Source: Paenibacillaceae bacterium (lineage in GTDB: Bacteria; Bacillota; Clostridia; Lachnospirales; Lachnospiraceae). Taken from it: 64,000 bases of DNA. The notes under the pieces were generated by a model, which worked only from the letters and a program-made list of their open reading frames with translations, was not told the DNA's origin and made no database searches. The DNA lies in NCBI GenBank assembly GCA_015057705.1, contig SVDU01000002.1, positions 186,001 through 250,000 on the forward strand, in the 5' to 3' direction. Positions 10,722-18,502 of this stretch are shown one piece after another. The position numbers and the translations under genes are program-made. Position 1 is the first letter of the stretch, and each line of letters begins with the position of its first letter.

Positions 10722-12104
10722 TTAATTACCTTTTAAGACCATATCCAAAACCTCTGAAAGGGGTTCCATGGCATTTAATGCTTCCTGGTAGGAATTGGTC
10801 TGGGCGCCGACTTCAATCAAAGCAGATCTGGCTCTTAAATGCTGGTTATAGCGAAGCCCTTTTATGTAAATCTTACGGGTGAGCCCTGGAAAATAAGCTG
10901 CACTGTCCAGCTGCATCTGAAAGCTGAAAGCAAGATTCTTCTCTCTGTATGGATTGGGCAGATATTCAATGGGTCCTTCCGGAGTCTGGCAGACTCCGTT
11001 AAAAAACATAACAGGTGCTGTCATTTTCCCATTGACCTTATTAACCATATGCAGATCACTGTTTACTCCATCCCGGTGCACATCAAGGATCACCTCGATA
11101 GACGGATTATCCTGAAGAATTCTGGTAATACCATCAAGGGCGTATGTATATGCTTTGTTTCTGTCCAGCTTTCCATTTTGCAAATCATAGACGGAGGTAT
11201 CGTGAATAACATTGTAACCCTTTGCTGTTAACAGCTGGGTTAAATAACTTCCGATTCCTACAACTGTTGCTTCCTTATTACCAGACGCAAAATCAGTATA
11301 TTCCTCCTGGGAATGGGTGTGGTAGATTAAAATCTGGGGTTTGTCATTTCCACCTTCCAGAGTAAATTTCTCTGAAAGGAACTGATCGGCTTTCATTAAA
11401 TCCCGTCCAGCTGTGGTTGAGGTATGAACACTGTAAAAATGCTTCATCATATAATCGTAATCTGCCAGCTGCTCCTTCCGGTAGGTGGTTCCCACAATGG
11501 GCCAGATACTGCTTGATGCGCAGGTCATAGCAGAATTCTTTTCCCCACTGGCAGGTACGCTCTGTTGTGGCTCTTTGGCCACTTCCTGTTTTGGGGGTTC
11601 TGCGGCCGCCTGGCTTTCCGGTGTCTCCTGGGAAACCTTGGGTGCACCCGCATTTACGCTTCCGTCTTCCCCGCTCTCTTCTCCTCCATCATATAGAAGA
11701 AAGCTGTGTTCCTCGTAAAATTTTCCGCTTTCTAAATAACTCCTGTAGGCAGGATCATCTTCTCCGTAATAATCTGCTGTTGTTCCGTTTTTACTCGTAT
11801 AACGGGATAAGGGGGAATGACTGAAGAAAAAACCACAAAACAGGCTTCCAAGTGATTTTCCCTGATACAGGTTCTTCCCGCCTTCCCCTTCCTGCTCCCA
11901 TACAGAAGCAGGATACTGGTAACGCCAGATTATAGCGGCGCTATCTGCAACGCCCTCTCCAATCCAGTTTTGAATATCTTTTAAATCCAGCCTGCCTGCT
12001 GCCTGGGTAGCTTCTTTAAGACTTAAAAAAACGGCCAGAATCAGGCTTACTGTAATCATTAATTTTTTAATTATCCGGTTCAATCGTTCACTGCTCTGTT
12101 TCAT
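10722..12104 (-). CDS. spoIIP: Stage II sporulation protein P
   Basis: SpoIIP is the membrane-anchored amidase/endopeptidase that, with SpoIID and SpoIIM, thins septal peptidoglycan during engulfment. The 460 residues have one N-terminal membrane helix (about 12-32) and a Pro/Glu/Ala-rich linker around 165-200. The C-terminal SpoIIP domain has the metal-site motifs IYHTHSQEEY and LDVHRDGV. It lies next to gpr, a conserved sporulation pair, and is expected to be controlled by sporulation sigma factors; no such promoter was verified. Confidence 0.95.
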   Translation of the reverse strand: MKQSSERLNRIIKKLMITVSLILAVFLSLKEATQAAGRLDLKDIQNWIGEGVADSAAIIWRYQYPASVWEQEGEGGKNLYQGKSLGSLFCGFFFSHSPLSRYTSKNGTTADYYGEDDPAYRSYLESGKFYEEHSFLLYDGGEESGEDGSVNAGAPKVSQETPESQAAAEPPKQEVAKEPQQSVPASGEKNSAMTCASSSIWPIVGTTYRKEQLADYDYMMKHFYSVHTSTTAGRDLMKADQFLSEKFTLEGGNDKPQILIYHTHSQEEYTDFASGNKEATVVGIGSYLTQLLTAKGYNVIHDTSVYDLQNGKLDRNKAYTYALDGITRILQDNPSIEVILDVHRDGVNSDLHMVNKVNGKMTAPVMFFNGVCQTPEGPIEYLPNPYREKNLAFSFQMQLDSAAYFPGLTRKIYIKGLRYNQHLRARSALIEVGAQTNSYQEALNAMEPLSEVLDMVLKGN

Positions 12105-12159
12105 AGCCGCCTTCCTGCATTCTTAATTATAATATACTATGCAGAAAGGTGGCTGTTTA

Positions 12160-13137
12160 CTACGAAACTTCCTGTCCCAAAAAGGTCATGTGGATCCCCT
12201 CGGAGATGGTAAAACTTAATTCTTTCACAGTTTCGTCAATATCCGGTGGGGTTACATAAAGCGGTCCAAATTCTGGCTCTAAAAGTTCCCGGATCAGATC
12301 ATACTGTTCATCAGAATTAAGATTTTCCATAAAATCACCCATTCCTTTGGTTTCCATATTTTCTGATAGTGCCCGGATTAAGGTTGTTACTGTATCATGG
12401 ACAATTGCAGCAGCCCCTACAACAGTAGGTACGCCGATTGCCATGACCGGTACCCCTAAGCTTTCTTTTGTTAAGCTGTTGCGGTGATTCCCCACTCCGG
12501 AACCGGGATGAATTCCGGTATCGGTAAGCTGTATGGTTGTCCCAAGACGTTTTACGCTTCTCGCAGCCAGAGCATCAATTGCAATAATGAGATCGGGTTT
12601 TGTTTCTTTAATAATGCCTTTTAAAATTTCGGCTGTTTCCATTCCTGTCTGAGCCATTACGCCTGGTGCAATCCCGCTGATCACAGGCATGGGTTTTCCA
12701 CGCCAGAAATCGTCTCCATACTGAACCTTTAAATGTCTGGTAACCTGGAGATTATTAAGAACTCTGGGTCCTAGCGAATCGGGAGTTACAGAAGAGTTAC
12801 CAAGTCCTGCCACCAAAACATGAAAATTGGGCTTTGTATAATCTTTTCCTTCCAGCAGCTTGGAAATCTGGGCTGAGAGTTCCTTAGACACCTCTCTGTG
12901 ATAATCCTCATCTTTTAAAGACAGCTGGTCTGCCTCCAGGGTAATATAGGTTCCAATGGGTTTTCCCATGGCTTTTGACCCTTTTTCATCAAGAATTTTT
13001 ACCTCTGTCATTTTAATCCGGCTGTCAGCCCGATGCCATTCCCTTAATGATACTCCTGATATTTCTCCGCCGTCACCAGGAAAACTTTCTTTTTCTTCAA
13101 CTGCAAGGTCCGTACGTACTTCAAATGTGTTTTCCAT
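12160..13137 (-). CDS. gpr: Germination protease GPR (spore protease)
   Basis: GPR degrades small acid-soluble spore proteins during germination. The 325-residue zymogen starts MENTFEVRTDLAVEEKE; the RTDLA-E stretch resembles the SASP-like self-cleavage site of the family. The aspartate-rich core (LIIAIDALAARSVKRLGTTIQLTDTGIHPGSGVGNHR) and VTPDSLGPRV are diagnostic. In the family it is made in the forespore and activated by propeptide removal. A GGAGG-type site precedes the ATG. Confidence 0.96.
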   Translation of the reverse strand: MENTFEVRTDLAVEEKESFPGDGGEISGVSLREWHRADSRIKMTEVKILDEKGSKAMGKPIGTYITLEADQLSLKDEDYHREVSKELSAQISKLLEGKDYTKPNFHVLVAGLGNSSVTPDSLGPRVLNNLQVTRHLKVQYGDDFWRGKPMPVISGIAPGVMAQTGMETAEILKGIIKETKPDLIIAIDALAARSVKRLGTTIQLTDTGIHPGSGVGNHRNSLTKESLGVPVMAIGVPTVVGAAAIVHDTVTTLIRALSENMETKGMGDFMENLNSDEQYDLIRELLEPEFGPLYVTPPDIDETVKELSFTISEGIHMTFLGQEVS

Positions 13138-13195
13138 TTCTTCCTCCTTTCCAGCATTTCTAAGGTATTTTCTGCAAAAAAGCAGGAATTATGTA

Positions 13196-13224
13196 TTGAC
13201 ATATGTACTGAAATTAGCTAAAAT
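13196..13224 (+). promoter_or_regulatory. Promoter of rpsT
   Basis: TTGACA (13196-13201) and TAAAAT (13219-13224) are spaced 17 nt, leaving a leader of about 85 nt before the TTG start. Confidence 0.85.
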
Positions 13225-13315
13225 ATAAAAGTATGTTTACATTGAACTGTCCGTGTCCAGACTTTGATGCAAAACAAAGAATAAATCATATTACATTTTA
13301 TTGGAGGTGTACAGA

Positions 13316-13579
13316 TTGGCTAACATTAAATCTGCAAAGAAAAGAATCTTAGTTAACGAAACTAAGGCTGCTAGAAACAAAGCGATAAGATCCAAAGTGA
13401 AAACATCCATTAAGAAAGTGGAAGCTGCTATTATTGCCGGTGACAAGGCTGCTGCACAGGTAACATTAGTAAATGCTATTACAGAGATCGACAAAGCTGC
13501 TACTAAAGGCGTATATCATAAGAATAACGCTTCCAGAAAAGTATCCAGAATCTCTAAAGCTGTTAACGCTATGGCTTAA
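13316..13579 (+). CDS. rpsT: 30S ribosomal protein S20
   Basis: The 87-residue basic helical protein starts with the family signature (M)ANIKSAKKRILVNETK and ends SRISKAVNAMA. It binds 16S rRNA early in 30S assembly. The start codon is TTG at 13316, placed 8 nt after GGAGG (13303-13307); frames beginning earlier would include the ribosome site itself. A non-ATG start fits the autoregulated translation known for S20 in other bacteria. It is transcribed alone. Confidence 0.97.
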   Translation: MANIKSAKKRILVNETKAARNKAIRSKVKTSIKKVEAAIIAGDKAAAQVTLVNAITEIDKAATKGVYHKNNASRKVSRISKAVNAMA

Positions 13580-13595
13580 TTCATAAACGATATTT

Positions 13596-13631
13596 ATCCC
13601 GTTCAGACTAACCCCCTGAATGGGATTTTTT
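13596..13631 (+). terminator. rpsT terminator
   Basis: ATCCCGTTCAG (13596-13606) pairs with CTGAATGGGAT (13616-13626) and is followed by a run of T. Confidence 0.92.
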
Positions 13632-13636
13632 GGTTT

Positions 13637-13665
13637 GGCGGGATCTCGTTTTACTGGATCCCGCC
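13637..13665 (-). other. Hairpin at the downstream edge of the tail cluster
   Basis: A perfect 9-bp inverted repeat (GGCGGGATC at 13637-13645 and GATCCCGCC at 13657-13665) lies just after the lysin stop, before the rpsT terminator. No good T-run follows on either strand. It probably helps stop or stabilise the late tail transcript. Confidence 0.45.
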
Positions 13666-13671
13666 AGGTTC

Positions 13672-14502
13672 TTATTGGATTTGAAGCGCGCCGTTCTGAT
13701 CTGACTTAAGGTGCAGCTCACCCTCATACATGCTGCCGTCAGCTGTCAGGTGGTAAAGTTCTTTTTTCCAAATCACCCACTGGTCTTTTGCCATTTTCCC
13801 GGCATTGTCTAAATAATACCACTTTCCGTCACTTCCGGTTTTCCAGGTATCTTTCACCATATATCCGGCTTCATTAAACCAGTACCAGGTATCTCCATCC
13901 TGATACCAGTCATTTTTCACATAATCTCCTGTATTCCCTAAATAAAATCTCCAGCCGTTTTCCTCTTCCACCCAGCCGGATTTTACTTCTGCTGCGGATA
14001 AAAGGGAATCCTTAAAATCTTCCCAGGTGTGAATGGTGTTGTTGTATACGTAAGGATTGGGGCAGATTTTACCGGTCACATCGTAATGACGGATTACGTG
14101 ATCTTCTCTGATTCCGTATTGTTCCATCAGCTGCTTAGTCAGTTTCTTTGCTGAAGCGACGGTTGCGTCTTCAAAATACCAGTCTCTGCTAGTGTCGGAC
14201 TGGCTGCCTTTGTTTCTGACACACAGCTCGATACCAATGCTGTTGCTGTTGCGGCAATCGGGATGGATATAGGTTTTGGCTCCGCAGTGCCATGCGATAT
14301 TTTTGTCTTCAACGGACTGCCAGATTTCTCCGGAAAATCCTACAAAGTAGTGGGCGCTGGCGCCTACGTACTGGGAGGCATAGTATTTACAGTTTGCTTC
14401 TGCGCCTCCCAGCGCTCCTACATAATGAATTACGATATATTTAATACGGCTTAACTCGCCGTTACTGTAGTTATATGGGGTTAGAAGTTTGTTTATTTCC
14501 AC
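13672..14502 (-). CDS. Endolysin: N-acetylmuramoyl-L-alanine amidase with cell-wall-binding repeats
   Basis: The N-terminal two thirds is an Amidase_2 domain. Zinc-ligand candidates are His in VIHYVG and in IRHYDVTGKICPNP, and the central motif is SNSIGIELCV. The last 95 residues contain cell-wall-binding repeats (GWRFYLGNTGDYVKNDWYQDG, DGKWYYLDNAGKMAKDQW). The start is a GTG directly after the TAA of the upstream small gene, with a GGAGGGG site. It is the last gene of the tail transcript. With the holin it would lyse the producing cell to release particles. Confidence 0.92.
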   Translation of the reverse strand: MEINKLLTPYNYSNGELSRIKYIVIHYVGALGGAEANCKYYASQYVGASAHYFVGFSGEIWQSVEDKNIAWHCGAKTYIHPDCRNSNSIGIELCVRNKGSQSDTSRDWYFEDATVASAKKLTKQLMEQYGIREDHVIRHYDVTGKICPNPYVYNNTIHTWEDFKDSLLSAAEVKSGWVEEENGWRFYLGNTGDYVKNDWYQDGDTWYWFNEAGYMVKDTWKTGSDGKWYYLDNAGKMAKDQWVIWKKELYHLTADGSMYEGELHLKSDQNGALQIQ

Positions 14503-14658
14503 TTATATCCCCTCCCTTCTTCCCGAGAATCCCATGTCATCTGCATCAAAGGATTCCCGGAAACGTTCAATTTCTGTATAATCGGAATTTTTTAGATTTT
14601 CCTGTATTCCAAGTAGTTCGATGTTGCTCATGTCTTTGGTTGATTCGCTTTTTACCAT
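14503..14658 (-). CDS. Small acidic protein between holin and endolysin
   Basis: A 51-codon frame starts MVKSESTKDMSNIELLGIQE and ends FSGRREGI. An AAGGTGAT ribosome site precedes its ATG, and its TAA abuts the endolysin GTG. It is hydrophilic with no membrane helix, so it is not a second holin. I do not recognise the family. Spacing shows it is a real member of the late transcript; a role in lysis control is only a guess. Confidence 0.6.
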   Translation of the reverse strand: MVKSESTKDMSNIELLGIQENLKNSDYTEIERFRESFDADDMGFSGRREGI

Positions 14659-14737
14659 AGATATCACCTTGTCCCTTTCTATTTATCATATGAAGAAAAG
14701 GGGGGAAATGTCACGGGGCGGTGTACTTGGTAAGATT

Positions 14738-15172
14738 TTAGGTGCGGTCGGGAAGCTCGTCGGTGTACTGTGAGAGGAACTTCTTTATGGCTTCCCATAT
14801 GTGTTTTACGGGTAGACCGCATAATGTCATGTTTTTTAAAATACTAACCAGTTCGTATGCTATGTATAGTAGGCCAAAGAACTCAGCTACTCCAATTGCC
14901 TTAACTGGCAGATAGGACCGGATTGCTTCCGGAATAAAACCAATTAGGTTTAGGTGCACGATTTGGTCAAGTACCAAGAGGAATGCAAGAGAAGCTACCA
15001 TGGATATTTTACGGATGGCTCCGTCTATTCCAAAACAGCTGTTAAATTTATGCTCCTTTATTGCTCTGATGCAGCCGAAGCATGTGTCCATTACTACTGC
15101 TAAAATGACCAGTTTAATTATTGGGCTGCCCCATGCCAGGGCAAGCAGTTCTGTAATTCTATCCATTTTCAT
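14738..15172 (-). CDS. Phage holin (toxin secretion/phage lysis holin family)
   Basis: About 144 residues with hydrophobic helices near 10-35 (SPIIKLVILAVVMDTCFG), 55-80 (SMVASLAFLLVLDQIVHL) and 95-115 (AIGVAEFFGLLYIAYELVSIL), and a charged tail. The pattern with RAIKEHKFNS and GIDGAIRKI is that of the Firmicutes holins related to TcdE and phi29-type holin 4. It would form membrane lesions that let the amidase reach the wall. GTG (15181), ATG (15172) and ATG (15166) are possible starts; 15172 was chosen from the GTGAGG site. Confidence 0.85.
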   Translation of the reverse strand: MKMDRITELLALAWGSPIIKLVILAVVMDTCFGCIRAIKEHKFNSCFGIDGAIRKISMVASLAFLLVLDQIVHLNLIGFIPEAIRSYLPVKAIGVAEFFGLLYIAYELVSILKNMTLCGLPVKHIWEAIKKFLSQYTDELPDRT

Positions 15173-15177
15173 TATCC

Positions 15178-15318
15178 TCACTCTTCCTTATATTCTTTTC
15201 CGGTGATCTCCTGGTACTCCGCTGCCGTAATCCATTTATCTACTGCATTAACCACCCAGCTTAAGGGCCATAATTTAGCATCATAAAATCGCTTTACCTT
15301 CTCAAAGTTTTTACTCAT
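15178..15318 (-). CDS. XkdX family small phage protein
   Basis: A 46-codon frame (MSKNFEKVKRFYDAKLWPLS, then WVVNAVDKWITAAEYQEITGKEYKEE) with a strong CGGAGGTGA site. It matches the XkdX family of PBSX-like elements, small proteins typically encoded between fibres and holin; the function is not known. The ATG overlaps the end of the upstream gene, and its stop lies at the holin start region. Confidence 0.88.
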   Translation of the reverse strand: MSKNFEKVKRFYDAKLWPLSWVVNAVDKWITAAEYQEITGKEYKEE

Positions 15319-15712
15319 GATTCACCTCCGCTTCTATTCCCGATATCATTGACAGATACTCTATCTGAGCATTGAGTGCCTGTACCTGCTTCTGGGAATC
15401 TTCGTACTGTTTCTGGATTAGCATAAGTGTCTTATGGTCCACAAATGGATAACAGGCATATCCAATAAAAAATTTGCTACCACTATCATCTGTCTTGTAT
15501 AACAGTTCTCCTGTCTTTTCATTTCTTGCATTGCTCCCATCTTCGTTAAACAGGAACTCATATTGAGGTTCATATTTATAACCTTGAATGCAGGCGTCAC
15601 AAAGTGTACCAAATAGCTCATTTCGTGATTGTTCAACATCGAACACAAAACAATAATCAAGGAATGAATCTATGGATAAAATTTCATAGTTACTATTAGT
15701 ATATATTTTCAT
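15311..15712 (-). CDS. Tail-fibre-associated protein of unknown function
   Basis: The 133-residue product is acidic and aromatic-rich, and its last 40 residues (ALNAQIEYLSMISGIEAE) form a probable coiled coil. It lies directly downstream of the large fibre gene, where fibre assembly chaperones or XkdW-like proteins usually lie, and that is the most economical guess. The segment is AT-richer than the baseplate genes. The family was not identified from sequence. Confidence 0.6.
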   Translation of the reverse strand: MKIYTNSNYEILSIDSFLDYCFVFDVEQSRNELFGTLCDACIQGYKYEPQYEFLFNEDGSNARNEKTGELLYKTDDSGSKFFIGYACYPFVDHKTLMLIQKQYEDSQKQVQALNAQIEYLSMISGIEAEVNHE

Positions 15713-15725
15713 TAATATTCTCCTT

Positions 15726-16715
15726 TTAGCTTAACCAGATACGGTATATTGCACCATGTGCATTACCTAAATGCAAATCTAATTGCCCAAATACATTAGC
15801 TGCAATTAATGGTATGGACACAGTATAATCACCGTTCCTTTTTCCAGGAGTGATTCCACCTAAAGAACGGTTAGCAAAACTTATAGAATATACCAAATCC
15901 ATGCCTATACTATATCCTTGAATATTTAAATAATTAAATCCTACTAAATTAATATTATCAGCAGAACGTATGGTTGGAGAACCTGTTATAGTCATTTGCC
16001 CGGCATCAAAAAATATTCTATCAGTATTAACACCGCTCCAATTTTTCACATTATTGCCACGGATATATAAATCTGTAATAATAGGAACATATCCCTCCCA
16101 TGTACCAACAACTCCACCAATGTTTACTCCCTTTTTTATATTTCCTGCAACATAATTTGTTAGATTATATCGTATCCAATTTACACCGTTTAGGTAATGT
16201 CCATTACGAACACCTAGAAAAATTTCTCCACCTCCCCAAGTTGACCAATTTGTAGCCCACGCTCTATCCGCAGCCTCGTCTGCTCCTTGGATAGGTATAT
16301 TTCCATTCACTCTTTGACCATTTACCCACCCATTATATCCTGTTAACATCTGTCCCGATGAAGCATTTCCCGGTGTTTGACTTGCCAGGGTGTTAGCAGT
16401 AACCTTTCCAGAGCCATTATGATATCCGCCAGGAATGGTATAATTCCCGCCTGCATTAAGTGATACTGAAACAGAACCAACGTTTTGCATTGTACCTGTA
16501 CGCCTTATTTTTACATCTTTATTATAATAGGTCTTTTTATCGAGAACCTGACTATCTGTTGCATCTCCAGTCAGTTCTAAGGTTCCTTCGAACGCTTCAT
16601 CATCAGAATCATTTGTAATGGCTGTATAACCCTTTAATAACTCTGCCCTTGTAGCTGTACACTCATCAGATCCGCCCCCTGCGCCTCCAACTCCTGAAAT
16701 ACTCACTTTACCCAT
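15726..16715 (-). CDS. Tail fibre protein (probable receptor-binding protein)
   Basis: The 329-residue protein begins with Gly-rich sequence (SGVGGAGGGSD). It has a phage-fibre segment (GYTAITNDSDDEAFEGTLELTGDA, then the GYHNGSGKVTA motif) and a glycine/aromatic beta-rich C-terminal half. Such proteins form trimers at the baseplate and select the target surface. The distal half (15.7-16.3 kb) is visibly AT-rich compared with the baseplate genes, as expected for a module exchanged between strains. It overlaps the upstream gene by 8 nt. Confidence 0.8.
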   Translation of the reverse strand: MGKVSISGVGGAGGGSDECTATRAELLKGYTAITNDSDDEAFEGTLELTGDATDSQVLDKKTYYNKDVKIRRTGTMQNVGSVSVSLNAGGNYTIPGGYHNGSGKVTANTLASQTPGNASSGQMLTGYNGWVNGQRVNGNIPIQGADEAADRAWATNWSTWGGGEIFLGVRNGHYLNGVNWIRYNLTNYVAGNIKKGVNIGGVVGTWEGYVPIITDLYIRGNNVKNWSGVNTDRIFFDAGQMTITGSPTIRSADNINLVGFNYLNIQGYSIGMDLVYSISFANRSLGGITPGKRNGDYTVSIPLIAANVFGQLDLHLGNAHGAIYRIWLS

Positions 16716-17142
16716 TTGCGCTCACTCCTCTCAGATATACACTAAAATCTTCTGTTGGCTTCTTTTCTCCGCAAAAGAACGTCACATACCCTTCTTCTGT
16801 CTCCCCGTAAGTTATCATCCCGGTCATTTTTCTTCGAAGCCTTACAGCTGCAGCATCCAGATTTTTAGGTGTACAAGGGCTTAATACCGGATTGTTAGTT
16901 GCTTTCAATCCTGCCACCGCCACTCTTTGGCTGTAAGGAGCCGTATCGCTCCAGCCAGAAGCCGGAATACTTACCTCTATTAACTGTTCATGCTGTTCCT
17001 GAACCATCTTATTATAAAATGTATTATTAAAAAGCTGTTCAATTTCAACCGCCATCTCCTGGCCATCTGCCAGCGTATCCCTATCCCATTTACGAATTTC
17101 AGCCGTATATTCCGGCGGATTCTTTATATCACAAAACGCCAT
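16708..17142 (-). CDS. Tail protein of unknown function (fibre/baseplate region)
   Basis: The 144 residues contain a helical N-terminal half and a beta-rich half with the repeated turns VSIPASGWSDTAPYSQRVAVAGL and GMITYGETEEGYVTFFCGEKKP. A beta-sandwich like this is often found in tail fibre tips or connector proteins. It lies between two fibre-type genes and overlaps the next gene, so it is part of the host-recognition module. No name can be given with confidence. Confidence 0.6.
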   Translation of the reverse strand: MAFCDIKNPPEYTAEIRKWDRDTLADGQEMAVEIEQLFNNTFYNKMVQEQHEQLIEVSIPASGWSDTAPYSQRVAVAGLKATNNPVLSPCTPKNLDAAAVRLRRKMTGMITYGETEEGYVTFFCGEKKPTEDFSVYLRGVSANG

Positions 17143-17153
17143 AGTAAACCTCC

Positions 17154-17549
17154 TTAAAATATTTCATCCATATCATAGATTTGAGGAATGTCTGCATCTT
17201 TCCCTTTTCGCATAAATGTTCGGTATGCAATTAGATCTCCTTCTGCATCAAACAATCCCATTTCTGATATCTCACTTCCGGTCAATTCTCCTTTGTTAAG
17301 AGCAGCCGTATAGCGGCAGATTGTTTCCGTCTCATCGGTATAAACATGAGTTTCAATTTCCTTCTTCATCAATTCATTGTAGAGGCCGATTTCATTTCCG
17401 GAAGCTGTTTTGGGCTTTCCATTGTCTTCTACTCCTCCATCGCCCCAGGCCATATGAGTAATAATTGGAAGTTTCATATCTCCAGCATGTGCTTTACAGA
17501 ATTTTTTCCTTCCAGTTAGTGTAATAACTCCATTTGTAATATCTGCCAT
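17154..17549 (-). CDS. Phage tail-collar fibre N-terminal-like protein
   Basis: MADITNGVITLTGRKKFCKAHAGDMKLPIITHMAWGDGG is the typical opening of baseplate-attached tail fibre N-terminal domains. Here it stands as a separate 131-residue protein with no long fibre attached. It probably links the fibre proteins encoded downstream to the baseplate protein I encoded upstream. The ATG at 17549 is preferred over the upstream in-frame ATG at 17558 because the family starts there. Confidence 0.75.
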   Translation of the reverse strand: MADITNGVITLTGRKKFCKAHAGDMKLPIITHMAWGDGGVEDNGKPKTASGNEIGLYNELMKKEIETHVYTDETETICRYTAALNKGELTGSEISEMGLFDAEGDLIAYRTFMRKGKDADIPQIYDMDEIF

Positions 17550-17563
17550 ATTTATCATCCTTT

Positions 17564-18502
17564 CTATAGAACGGTTAGTCCTCCGTTTAATGATCTGGAA
17601 TTATCAAGACTCCATTCTGAAGATAATTCATTTAATGTAGCAACCCTGATATTCCCTGTTTTAATTTCACTTTTAACTTCATTTTTTATTCTAAGTGCAT
17701 TTTTCCCCTCAGATCTTACTTCCACAAATCCAATCACACGAAATCGTTCATCTCTGGATCGATCTACTGGAACCGTATCCATAAACCTCATCTTTCCGTC
17801 TGGTAATATATCCTTCGAAACTCTAATTTGAAATTCTTGTACAACAGGATAGAAATCGATTCTTTCATCACTATCATATCCGCTCAGTTTCTTATCAGAC
17901 AGTTTCCAAAACCCATCCAGACTCAAATAAGGTGTATTTACCCGAGGATAAAATCGGTTACGAAACCGGATCGCATTGTCATAACTAATTTCACATGTAA
18001 CAATAGAATTTATTATAAATTCTACATATTCAAGCCACGATCTGGCATTTTTATATAACTCTATCTGCCTCTTTATCTCTGATCCATATCCAGGCAGAAT
18101 TTCATGTTCCCCTACCTGAACCATTGCTTTAAAATGAAAAGGAGCTCCGTCATACTGATACCATTCCTTAATTTCTCCCCCATCAAGCACCGCACTTAAA
18201 AATTCTTTGAGCACACCAGGAGTTCCTGATCTCATATACCAGGCGGTTGTCTGTACAATCAACTCTTCTTTTAAAGTCCTTGGCATAGTCTGTTCATAAT
18301 ACTGAGTATTAAGTTCCAATGCCAGAAGATCTAAAACAGCTTCCGGTACTTTTTTAATTTCTCCATATAAATGGCTTGCCTGAGAATACTCCTGTAATTT
18401 TTTCATTGCCTGGCTCACGGCATAACTGACCGCTTTCGTCTCAGGAGTAATCAGGTTGTACGGCATAATGTCATTGATTTCACCATGATAAAAATCAATC
18501 AT
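17564..18502 (-). CDS. Baseplate protein, P2 gpI family
   Basis: The 312-residue protein has the gpI pattern (LLALELNTQYYEQTMPRTLKEELIVQTTAWYMRSGTPGVLKEFLSAVLDGGEIKEWYQY). With gpJ it forms the wedges of a contractile baseplate. It is longer than P2 gpI, with a C-terminal beta-rich addition of about 100 residues. It overlaps the gpJ gene by 8 nt, indicating coupled translation. Confidence 0.88.
   Translation of the reverse strand: MIDFYHGEINDIMPYNLITPETKAVSYAVSQAMKKLQEYSQASHLYGEIKKVPEAVLDLLALELNTQYYEQTMPRTLKEELIVQTTAWYMRSGTPGVLKEFLSAVLDGGEIKEWYQYDGAPFHFKAMVQVGEHEILPGYGSEIKRQIELYKNARSWLEYVEFIINSIVTCEISYDNAIRFRNRFYPRVNTPYLSLDGFWKLSDKKLSGYDSDERIDFYPVVQEFQIRVSKDILPDGKMRFMDTVPVDRSRDERFRVIGFVEVRSEGKNALRIKNEVKSEIKTGNIRVATLNELSSEWSLDNSRSLNGGLTVL

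Noticed and set aside
10279..13197. Identical 15-bp stretch CAGGAATTATGTATT at 10279-10293 and 13183-13197
   Set aside because: Both lie near promoters, but one 15-bp match is within chance for 64 kb and the positions relative to the -35 differ.
13637..13665. Phage attachment site at the lysin end of the tail cluster
   Set aside because: The 9-bp hairpin has no second copy noticed near 30.6 kb, and there is no integrase; a transcript-end hairpin is the simpler reading.
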